From Oscheius dolichura (Eukaryota > Nematoda > Chromadorea > Rhabditida > Rhabditidae), in assembly GCA_932521035.1 (NCBI GenBank), contig OW051496.1, forward strand, positions 8,618,001 through 8,682,000: a stretch of DNA of 64,000 nucleotides, in the 5' to 3' direction. The position numbers were made by a program, and so were the translations under genes. Of the stretch, positions 49,630-59,035 are shown one piece after another (position 1 is the stretch's first letter; each line of letters starts with the position of its first letter). The notes under the pieces were generated by a model, which had not been told where the DNA came from, searched no databases, and was given only the letters and a program-made list of their open reading frames with translations.

Positions 49630-50636
49630 ACATTTCGTGTCTTCTTTTCTTTGTCTGTGTGCATTACAATATCTCTAACGGGTTTCAATATCTTCAAAGC
49701 CAAATTCATCAAATAAAACGGTTTAATCCGTCTCAAAATTCAGCACAGTGGCGTGATTACTTCGTCTCCCAGGTCAATACGTTCCATCGCAAACGTGCAA
49801 CGGGCAGAACCTGTATTACAGAGAACCAAATGCCTCTCGATCTAGAAATGTCCGGAATGCTTCTATAAAAGTTAACCCTTCTCCGTTTCCTTGTTTTCTA
49901 TCCACACGTGTGCTCAAAATTAGGACTCATATCTCCGAACTACTCTCCTGCCAGATATCCAAGCTTCTCCACTGTTCAGTGCAACTAACAAGTCGTGCCA
50001 AATCCAGCTGAAATAGAACGAAGGATGGAAGTAATAAAAGTTCTATGTTCATACTTCCAATACGATCACGACATATATGTACTCAAGTATTATTTGTAGG
50101 ATTCGCTCGACTTTTAAAATACATAAACAGAGGGGTCCTTTATAGGTCCTTTGCTGTCTCGAATATTGTCTGTAATTCCTTCACGAACAAATTTTGTTTC
50201 AGAGAGGAGAAGAATGAGTTTGATCACCATTTGACATAGCAAAAGGAGCTTTTCAATATTTTTTAGAAGTGTCCAGTTTTATTGTGAGGGGCGCCTTGGC
50301 CGGCCGACGCCCCCGTTTTGTGTTGGCGGAGGCTCCGCGTTAGAGTCTCCCCCGTTCCATTGGTTTTGGTCGAAATCCACGACTTTGACAAAACAGAAGT
50401 GAAACCATTTTTGACCATTGGCTGACCGAATTCGGCTGGCTATGGGAAAGGGATCAGAATCCGGTCAAGAGCTGTCGATTCCTCACTGCTACGCTCTCAA
50501 ACTTTAAAAATTACCCAACCAGGAGACGGCGACAAACGCCATCGAATGACATTACTCTCATCGCGCTAGCTCAAAAAACGTTGTGCCAATTTTCGAAACT
50601 TCCCCCCCCCCTCTCATAGCAGTTCAATAACTTTTA
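49630..50636. other. Intergenic between convergent Srh-like and TRPV genes
   Basis: No gene recognised; a frame of 69 codons at 49659 has no support. It contains the long copy of repeat D and a C-run. Confidence 0.5.
50266..50608 (+). repeat. Dispersed repeat D, long copy
   Basis: Longer relative of 47143-47335, about 343 bp. The extra interior includes GACCATTGGCTGACC and a CGCTCTCAAACTTTAAAAAT segment. No coding capacity or clear terminal repeats. Confidence 0.7.
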
Positions 50637-53600
50637 TTAGCTACAACTGCTCATCAAAATGTTGGAATGAATGACTACCGTAATCCAGTCATATGAAGGG
50701 CGCTGTTCTGTGACAGTCTCAAGCTGTGCTTCTTTTGTTTCAGTTCGATCTTCTTCGGCTCGTCGCTTATCTAAATTTAGCTGATTCTTCTAAAAATACC
50801 GTAACCATACGCTTTGTTTAAATCTCACAACGAAGGCTCTCTTCAATTTGTCACATCGAATCGGACGGGAGTAGCTGAACATGGCGAGGAGGCGCTCCTC
50901 CGGGGTGAGGCTCTGCTCCAGCATCAGGATAACCTTGGCCCATTGGCGTTTCCACTCCTTCTCCGCCTCCGCTATCTTCTCATAGGTCCTCGTCATCATA
51001 GCAATTAGCAGATTGAGCAGCATAATGGTTACGAGGAGTTCGTAGAGAACGAAGAAGACCTTCCCCTGGTAGGCGATGACAGCCTTACAGTCGTTCAGAT
51101 TCTTGTAAAGGGCTCCAAATTCCCCTACGCTCATTATAAACATCCTCAAGAGGGCTTCACGGATTGTTGACATGATATTCTCAAATCTGAAAGCAATATT
51201 CTACCCATGGAGGACGGAAATGGCGCCTTACTTGTTAGGATAGTCCGACTCCGGGTCCAGATTATTTTCGCTACAGTACTCCTTTTCTGCCCTTTCACAG
51301 GAACGGAAGATGACGAAAAAGGCTGAAATACTGCAAATTAGCCACCAAAGTGTCCTCTTCCTTACCTTGAGCGAATCCAATCATAAAGAAACTGTAGATC
51401 AACAGGAACCGGATCATATCCCCCATGAGAATCTTATAAACCATCAGGACGAAGGGCCCGACGAATTTCAGCCCTCTACAATAGAAGAGGAAGTGCGTCG
51501 TCGTGGCAAGAACCACAGCCATGGCTAGGACATTTTCTGCCACAAGCATGAGCTCATCGAGAAAGCAGAAGAAGCGGATGGGGACCATTAAGAGGACTAG
51601 GAGCTGAGCTATCTTGTGGAGAAGTTTTTCAGGGAAGGATTTCTGGAAGGTGACTTATTTTGGGGTTCAACAACGAAAGCAAAGGAGGTTTTAGGAGGGG
51701 AATCGTTCCAAGACCTCTGGCAGCTTTTTTAATGAAAAACTCACCATGGAGGACCACCACCTTTTGGCTCCAGTTCTCTGAATGTCTAGAATATCTTTCG
51801 TACAGCGGATAATCACGGCGAAGACGGTCAACACCTCACAGACCATCCTCAACATCTGCTTCCGATTAGAATATTTCCACAAATGGCATTGGGATGGAAG
51901 CGTCTCGCTGTACGAGGCTCTTTGAAGAAAGGTCAGCTCCTCAAAGGTTAGAACAAAATCACTGAAGATGTCCGTAATATTGTCGTCCAAAACATCCGGT
52001 CCTTCTTCGTCATACTGTAGACATCTTTCGTTTTAAGACCATTTAAGTTCCCCTACCGTACTTTGAGGTTCTCTAGTCATAAAGGCGATACAGTAGACCA
52101 CAAAGAAGTAGACAAACCCAAACAAGGACCAGAATAAATTCCGGCGACCGAATGATTCCCATTTCTGCATCAAGAGCTCGTCTAGAAGGCCTTCAAACAG
52201 TTCCAAATGCTCTTGTTTCTCCTGAAATCGGATTTCTTGGCTCCAGAGACAGGTGAACCCACCCCATAAACGGCATTAGCCAGTACCGAGCTGGCATTGA
52301 TGGAACCGTCCAGCTCCCTGATGGTGTCAATATCCGCCAGAGGATAGGCCTTACAGACGATGTCTCCGTATCTCCAAACAATATCCATGTCCAATTCCAC
52401 GATCAGGTCAAACATTTTCTTGTTAGCCAGACGAGCAGACAGTCCCAGCGGGGTGAGCTTGGCGTTATTCCGGTAGTGAAGCTGGGCACCTTGAGTATAG
52501 GCTAATTGGAGCATATTAGGAAGGTCATGGATTACGGTAAGGTGGAGGACTGTGTTACCATTACTAAAACGAACATAAATACTTATTCTGGAACCCAAAG
52601 AACCTGTCTGGCATATTGGGATCCGCACTGAATGCTCTCAATAGGCGGAACATTTCTTCCTGTCCAGTGCAGGCAGCAAATGAGAGCGGGTACTCTCCCC
52701 AGTACATTTTCCTAAAAATAGAAAATAACGCGTGGATGGAATGAATCTTTGTAGGGTTCGACGCATATTTCCTGTACCGACAACTGGGAGGAGGAGGAGG
52801 CACGGGAGGACAGAGATCTCAACGTCCTCCAGTCATCCAAAGACATCAAACAAGGAGCGATCCTATTACGGTTAAAAGATCTGCCCCCGAGGATACTTTG
52901 GAAGTTTAAGGATGACCCGGAACTCTCCGGGTATTTTCCTAGACCGGCTTGCTAGACTTTCCGGGTAATAAAACGAATTTCTTTCCAGAACAAATTTTGG
53001 TTTCCCGGGCATTGGTTGACCCGGATTTGGTCGAGATTCCTGTCAAAATCTGTCCAGAGATGTCGATTCACAGCGACCGCTGCTCACTCTATCCGCTGTC
53101 TTCCCAAGCAACCAGCCGCCGCCATGTCCGACGAAGAAAATGTTAAGAACTCAAAAATCGGCAAACCCAAGTCAAACCTAATGGGCAAGCCAGGCAGCAA
53201 GCGCAACAGTATCCTGCGTATTCTGACGTTACAAGGAGGAAAGAAGTCATCACAGCTGGCGAATAAACCGAGCAAAGGGAAGACGAAGAGAACCAAACGA
53301 CTCCAAGCGGCATACGACAAGGCGAAGAACTATAGAGATTGCCTGAATGAGGTGGCCATGGCGCTGAGCGACGTCATCCAACATCATGTGGAATATACCC
53401 GAAACAAGAATGAGCTCGTATTCGAGGCGCCGGAACTTCTGGATGATTATGAGCTGATTTTTAAGACGCTGGAGAAGAATCGACAGCCGGGGAAGTCGCT
53501 CTCTTCGTTTCCGGTGAGCGCACTTCTCGGTTACAAAAGATGAGAGCCGTTATGGCCAGGCTATTTGCTCTTATTTTCGTTTCTTTCAATTTTCGACTCA

Positions 53601-56600
53601 GATGTGTGTTACAATTATTTTGTTTTAACAGCGTAAACAAAGAGAGGCAGTAGAAAAATTGCTCTCTTTTAATAATTCAGCCATGTTTAAAGCGTTAGGG
53701 GCGCTCCTACAGCAACCGAATCCAAATGACCATCCAGTAGCTCTCGGTGAATTGTTGATAAGCCTGTTGGCTGCCAAAAAAGGTGAAGAGCCATCCCAAG
53801 ATAGTAAAGTGGTCCCTCAACGGTTACCATAAGCTCAAACTCGGGCGGGAGGCTCCCAAGAGATCCCATTGCGTCTGCTCTAGGCCATTTAGGGTAACCC
53901 CCCCCCCCCAAATTCGCTTTTTTGAAGTCTTCTATCGGTTGAATCTAATTTTTCTGTTTAGAATATGGAGCAGTATTCGCAAGCGATGCACGGCATAATC
54001 GCCTTCCACCGTGGATATCACCAGGAGTCGGCTGCCACTTTGAAGCTCGTCAGTGACTTTCTCTACAAGGAGTTCCGTGAAATTGAAGCCCAATATGGAG
54101 AGATTAATAGTCTTCGCGAGGAGCTGGAACAAGCCACGGCCGAGACTGGAACCGGCACAAAACGCGTCGACGAGATTGCCAAAGAAATTGACCGCGGCTC
54201 AAAAGAACTGGAAAAGATGCTGAAGAAGACGATGACCGCGGATAATGTACTGCGACATGCGACAGCCATTGTGGAGTGGAGAGAGCGGCAGAAGACATAC
54301 CACGGGAAGACGCTCGAGGAACTGGGCAAGCTGATGAAGAGATGCAATCTGTCCGGGGACACGGCGAAGCTCAGCGGCAAGGAGATGGAAGAGTCGTCGA
54401 AGGACGACGACAAGGACTAAAGACACTCACAGCTTTTAGTTAAGAATAAAGACATTTTGAACAATCCCTCTTACGCTTTTTTTAACTGGAAAATCAAGAG
54501 AAACCGCAGAGATCTTCTGTAAAATGGACCAATTTCTCACCCGAGTGGCGAAACTCGTGGGATATATAAGGATTTCCTTCCATTTCCTTCCAGATTTCTT
54601 AACTTTTCCTTTATTCCATTCGGAAATATAACGTATGGATGTATGACAGATGGAAATCCCTCGAAAAGCGGTTCAAAACCTCCCTGCACCGCCCCCCGCG
54701 ATTGTTGACCGCCGATGACGTCATAGTGTTGCTGATCTGTGTCCTATCGCGCCTGCTCCCTTCGAAACTATATTCGAAAGCATTTCGTCACAGAACCCGA
54801 CCCCCTTTGACATATAAAAGCCCGGCTCCCAGTTGGGCTCCTCATTCTGCTCTAATGGCTCCCCATAAGCATTTCTCTCGCCGATTCCGCTCTTCCCCCC
54901 AAGAGGAACTCCCTCCTCACCTCCTCATGGCCATGCTCCTTTCTAAAAAAGGCGGCAAAAAGATGAGGAAACTGGTGGCCAAGCTGGCTGAAGCCGAGTC
55001 TTCGTCCTCGTCCTCCAGCTCCTCCTCTTCTTCGTCTTCTTCCGACTCGTCTCCCAGCTCCGGGGAAGAGGATGTCGTTGTTGTCCCTCATCCTGTCGCT
55101 GAACTTCCCCGCCACCGCGGAAGAAGAGACCGTTCCCGTTCCCGTCGCCGTTCTCGTGGGCCTCGTTCTCGACCTGGATCTCGTGGACCCGTGGACCGTG
55201 AGGTCTCTCGCTCCCCCAGCCGGTCTGCATCTCCTCCTCGCCGCCCCGAGCGTCGTGGATGTCGCCGTCAAGCCCCTGGTGTCTGCCCTATTCGAGGATT
55301 TGGGCCTCGCTCTCGTCCCAGCTCTCGTGGACCCGAGGATCGTGCGGCCTCTCGCTCCCCCAGCCGTTCTCGATCAGGAGTTCGCCGTCATCACAAACGC
55401 TATAGATGCGGCCGCCAGCTACCCGGATTCTGCCCTATCCGTGGTGGATTCGGCCCCGGATTTGGACCTGGATTCGACTTCGGCCCTCGTTTTGGAATGG
55501 AACACGGACTGAAGCACCATCTGAGACGCATGAAGCACCACCATCACCGTCGCCATCCTCATTTCTGGGGAATGGGCCGCCGTCTCGGACATGGATTTGG
55601 AGGAATGGGACCCTTTGGTCGCTCTCGTGGACCATTCGGCCGTGGCTGTGGAAGATTTGGACCTGAATTCGGTCGTGGAGGATTCGATCCCCGAATGGGA
55701 GGAGAAATGGGACCAGCTGGATTCGATCCCCGGATGATGATGGGAGGACCTGGAGGATTCCCCGAGATGCCCCGCCGTTGCCGCCGTTTTTCCTTCTAAA
55801 CTAGAAGATCTCCACTACCAGTATTATTCCACATTCCCTAATCTATTATATTTGTTGTAAATAAATAATAATAATGTACTTTTTCGTGTTCTTATCTTTT
55901 TTGGGAAAGGGGCAGAGGGTAGGGGAAATTCATCTGTTTACTTCAAGTGCAGCCAAATGCCTTTTCTGTTGACATGGTGACTCACCCGGAATAATTGATC
56001 GACGGATCCATATCAACCCATTCGTGTTCTAGGGAATCGTGGCGAGAGTCTTTCTGATCATCAGCACAGAAGAAGGAACCGTAACATCTGAAATAATCTT
56101 ATTCTGATTGAAGATTTGGCCGTTAGCTGGCTAAAAATGGGGAAGACGTAGTTCAGCATCGGATTTCATGACCTAGCCATATTTTTAGACGGGCAAACCT
56201 ATTTACCTGGATGAAGCCCCAATAACCAACACCAAACATGTATACTGGGAGAGTGTGTCTCCAATTGTGCCCAGTAGCCAATTATCTGACCTACACGGAA
56301 AGAAAGGACTACCCAGGGCTTTCACCAAAAACTTTACCAAACTACTCGGGAATTTTTCAAAAGACCAACCGGAAAAATAACTTCCGGGTAGTGTCCTTTA
56401 AAAAAATAATAGTTACGGTCTCCTTCGTTTGCCTAATTTTTGTTGATCTACCCCGGCTGGAACGAAATTTCAGGGTGCAGCCTGCGGGGAAAATTAGTTC
56501 CAGGTGCTCGTAGACTTCCCAAAAGTTATGTGCCTACCTCTGATGAACGTTGGCCTCATTTTTACAAAGAAAATAAGCCATGCTGACGTCTTCGTTGACA

Positions 56601-57243
56601 ATGGCCTGGTGCAGCGGCGACAATCCGTAGTATTCCTCGGAGAGGAAGATATCGTTGACGATTTTAGGGAATCGCTGTACCATACACCTTGTCAACTCAT
56701 TCATATCTGCCGTATTGTGAAGCAGAGAGATATGCAGGAGATTTTCTCCCATTTTCCCACGAGCATCGATATCCCACACCAGCTCACGGTATCGTACTCT
56801 TCTTCCGCCCACGCTGCCTCCATCCAGGACCGAAAATTCTTGTTTTTTAGGTATATTAATCTAAAAAACCTTTAGAGCTTTGAGAAATGCCGACGCGTCA
56901 TTTTCTTGATTAATATCGTCCAAAATATTGGGTCCTGACTTTCCTTTGCCCTTCTTTCTTCTCAAGGCACTCAGTAGCGCATTCCTCTGCTTGTTCCTGA
57001 TTTTAACCAGTTCAGCAATAGCCACCAACTTCCCTTTTCCTCCATTATAGAGATAAGACTTCACCTAGAAACTGACCGTAGTCCTGAAATAAACCAACCC
57101 ACCGCGGTGTCCAAATACTCTTCCAGGATACTGTAGTCCCCTGTGGCGCGGGAAAATTTGATCCAGGGGACTAGGATTCCGCCGCCGTGTTCATCTACCA
57201 AGCAGTAGAGAGAGCCGGGAGTGTCGGACGAATTAAACGACAT
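50637..57243 (-). CDS. TRPV-family cation channel (OSM-9/OCR type)
   Basis: Sensory-cilium cation channel for touch, osmotic and odour signalling. Exons in transcript order: 57243-57103, 57064-56870, about 56815-56538, 56087-55986, 52711-52604, 52563-52263, 52221-52057, 52014-51745, 51642-51366, 51322-51232, 51186-50829, 50789-50637; roughly 810 residues. Ankyrin repeats include [41 protein letters not shown] and [13 protein letters not shown]. The pre-S1 segment [12 protein letters not shown] is a TRPV hallmark. Six helices follow, with pore helix [14 protein letters not shown]6 [14 protein letters not shown] and a TRP box with W. The last intron (50828-50790, 39 nt, GTGAGA) replaces a premature stop by a charged tail; the stop codon overlaps AATAAA. 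The start of exon 3 is uncertain. A 3.3-kb intron hosts two plus-strand genes. Confidence 0.94.
53124..54420 (+). CDS. BAR-domain-like coiled-coil protein nested in the TRPV intron
   Basis: Exons: 53124-53513, about 53647-53805, 53962-54420; about 335 residues. The N-terminus is Lys-rich, then helices typical of membrane-curving BAR bundles follow ([30 protein letters not shown], then [19 protein letters not shown] and a long charged helix). The C-terminus is acidic (SSKDDDKD). The boundaries of exon 2 are my best guess: both phases close, but the acceptor (AAGAGAG) is weak. AATAAA follows at about 54445. A BAR assignment from helix pattern is reasonable; the exact family is not known. It lies wholly on the opposite strand within an intron of the TRPV channel. 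Confidence 0.65.
54812..54818 (+). promoter_or_regulatory. TATA box of the intronless Ser/Arg/Gly-rich gene
   Basis: TATAAAA (in CATATAAAAGCCCGG) stands 43 nt before the ATG at 54855, in line with a short 5' leader. Clear TATA boxes are uncommon in this window. Confidence 0.65.
54855..55799 (+). CDS. Intronless low-complexity Ser/Arg/His/Gly-rich protein
   Basis: A single open frame of 314 residues. I chose ATG 54855 because a TATA box lies 43 nt upstream and the frame from there is the biased part. In order: a basic start; a run of about 15 serines ending in an acidic [10 protein letters not shown]; an RS-rich region made of two tandem units of about 47 residues, each running from RSRP.SRGP through SRSPSRS to R(Q)xPGxCPIRG; a Gly-Phe segment ([17 protein letters not shown]); a His/Arg cluster; and a GPFGR/FDPRMGG repeat tail ending in RRCRRFSF. 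No known domain. RS repeats plus GF/GRG suggest an RNA- or DNA-binding condensate-type or basic chromatin protein (for example a germline packaging protein), but this is inference from composition only. Confidence 0.72.
   Translation: MAPHKHFSRRFRSSPQEELPPHLLMAMLLSKKGGKKMRKLVAKLAEAESSSSSSSSSSSSSSSDSSPSSGEEDVVVVPHPVAELPRHRGRRDRSRSRRRSRGPRSRPGSRGPVDREVSRSPSRSASPPRRPERRGCRRQAPGVCPIRGFGPRSRPSSRGPEDRAASRSPSRSRSGVRRHHKRYRCGRQLPGFCPIRGGFGPGFGPGFDFGPRFGMEHGLKHHLRRMKHHHHRRHPHFWGMGRRLGHGFGGMGPFGRSRGPFGRGCGRFGPEFGRGGFDPRMGGEMGPAGFDPRMMMGGPGGFPEMPRRCRRFSF
55858..55864 (+). terminator. Poly(A) signal of the intronless gene
   Basis: AAATAAATAATAATAATG begins about 60 nt after the stop codon. Confidence 0.55.
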
Positions 57244-57573
57244 CAAGTGGGGGAGAAGAGGAAGAGGCAGGAGAATGGGGAAAGGAGGAGTGGGAACAAA
57301 TCTCCTCGTTAATTGAGAAACAGCCAATTGACTCTAGGAGGCAGGAGGAATCAACTAGCCGGCTGCTTTTTGCCCTAGGGAAGACGCTTTAATTAGCTGT
57401 TTTAACCAGAAGACTCTCATATATTTCTGATTTGAGATGGACGCCGTTTTTATGACTTATATCCTATTGCTCAATGTGTACATTCCAGGAATTTCATTCC
57501 TGCAGCCAGTTGGCTGGGTTAGGATAGGTCATGGTCGTCTCATCTGAACTTGCGCCCAGCTCTGCCTCCTCCA

Positions 57574-57612
57574 TTTGAGTCATTTGTTAATCCGTCCCCT
57601 GCAACATTTAAG
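57574..57612 (+). promoter_or_regulatory. Ly6 gene promoter module, copy 1
   Basis: TTTGAGTCATTTGTTAATCC then, about 20 bp later, ATTTAAG, 54 nt before the ATG. The same block stands before the second Ly6 gene and a partly conserved one before the third. Confidence 0.6.
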
Positions 57613-57659
57613 TGAGAGCCAGCCAAACTTGGTCCAGTTCTCTACAGTCCTCTCAAGTT

Positions 57660-58124
57660 ATGGTCTTCTACCACTGCCTCTTTTTTTTAATCCTTCAAGT
57701 CTCTCCTCTCTATGCTGTCAAATGTTATACAGGAGAATATGACAGTTTTGTTACTAATCGACAGATTTCTGATTGTAGTGGGAACTACTGCTCAAGGTGG
57801 AAAGCCAGCTAGATAAATTATTTCTGTTTTTAGAGAGACGGTAACCATTAACAACCACCAACAACCCAATGACATGTACATGTGTGGCAAAGACGTGGGG
57901 ATCAACAGGGATTTCTGCACTGTAAGTCGCGTTGTCCTTCTAAAATAAACAAGCCCATTCTTCAGTCAAACTATGGTAGCCGCGTCAGTCCTTATGGACA
58001 AGATGGCGGAACTGTGGACAAGATGTGCTGCTCGGGAGACTTGTGTAATTCTAACTCTTCCATGGGACCGCTCTTCGCTGTGATTGCTTCATTTGTTGCT
58101 CTGTTCCTTAATAAAATGATTTAA
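57660..58124 (+). CDS. Ly6/CD59-like small GPI-anchor-type protein 1
   Basis: Exons 57660-57796, 57834-57921, 57966-58124; 384 nt, 127 residues, phase closed. Signal peptide (FFLILQVSPLYA); mature part with eight cysteines ending in KMCCSGDLCN, the Ly6 CC..xxCN signature of three-finger folds; then a hydrophobic C-terminus (LFAVIASFVALFLNKMI) fitting a GPI-attachment signal. AATAAA is embedded in the last codons before TAA. It is the most diverged member of a three-gene tandem family and lies between the TRPV and TMCC genes, not inside either. Three-finger folds also occur in venoms, but this looks like an ordinary membrane-anchored surface protein. Confidence 0.85.
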
Positions 58125-59035
58125 AAGAGATAGATAAAGAAATTCCGGGCTATTCCACCTTTTCAAGCCGATTTAGCCGCGCAGACTTTTTTGAGAACCG
58201 TAGATTTGCGTCTCTGTAAGGCGAGAGAAACAGAGTACGGTGGCGGATTTGAATAACTTCTAAACTAGACTATCCGACGTAGTTTTTCACACTGATCACG
58301 AAAAAATTCACTTAGATTCCACCCAGTTCCCTACTCGGTTTCTCTCGCCTCCACGAAAACGTAGGAGTAACGAGGAATGGCAGCCGGAAGATCTTCTGCC
58401 CGAGCTTTTGATCCGAGTAAAAATTTATTATCCGACAAGCTTCCGGGCAGGTCGAAATTTAACCGGGTAGTTGATTTCGTACGACCAAAGAAGGCCCATT
58501 CTTTCGACAAATTGAGAGACTGTCCCCTAGTCTATATGTTCCCCTATCTTCCAGACTAGTCACCAGCCGTTTTCCTCCCCATGCCACGCCGACTTCCCCT
58601 TCGATAATTCCTTTTATCATTTCCTCGAAAAGCCATGAAATGTTCCTATCTCCGATAACCGACGAATAACACCCGTCTCTGCACCTTCATCTTTATTACA
58701 CATAAAAAATTATGTTTTTCACGGAAAAACATCGATATATTACAGTTAAAAATAGTTAGAGAGAGCGAGCGAGCACCTACGCAAAGAAATTACAAGTTTG
58801 TATTGTCTTGGAGAGAAAAGAAGAGGAGAAGAGGGGGTACTGGCCAGGAGGGGGAGAGGGGAAGGAGACCCGTCAGGGGGGAAGAAAGCAGGGGGAACGA
58901 GAATAAGAAAAAGAAGAGGAGGAAGGAGTAAGGCAGATAATAACGACCACAACAAGCTCATTTTAGAAGAAATTATCTTTTTCTTTGGGAATGGAAGCCA
59001 GAGAAAATAATGGCGACGGCGGCGGCGGCCACGGA
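58125..59035. other. Intergenic between Ly6 gene 1 and TMCC
   Basis: 3' flanks of convergent genes. A 60-codon plus-strand frame at 58377-58559 has no supporting signal. The rest is A/G-rich. Nothing else recognised. Confidence 0.45.

Noticed and set aside
54852..55512. Overlapping frames in both strands of the Ser/Arg/Gly-rich gene
   Set aside because: Low-complexity GC-biased DNA keeps alternative frames open; only the plus-strand frame from 54855 has a TATA box, start and poly(A) context.
58377..58559. 60-codon plus-strand frame between Ly6 gene 1 and TMCC
   Set aside because: Short, no supporting upstream or downstream signals, in a region expected to be 3' flank of two convergent genes.
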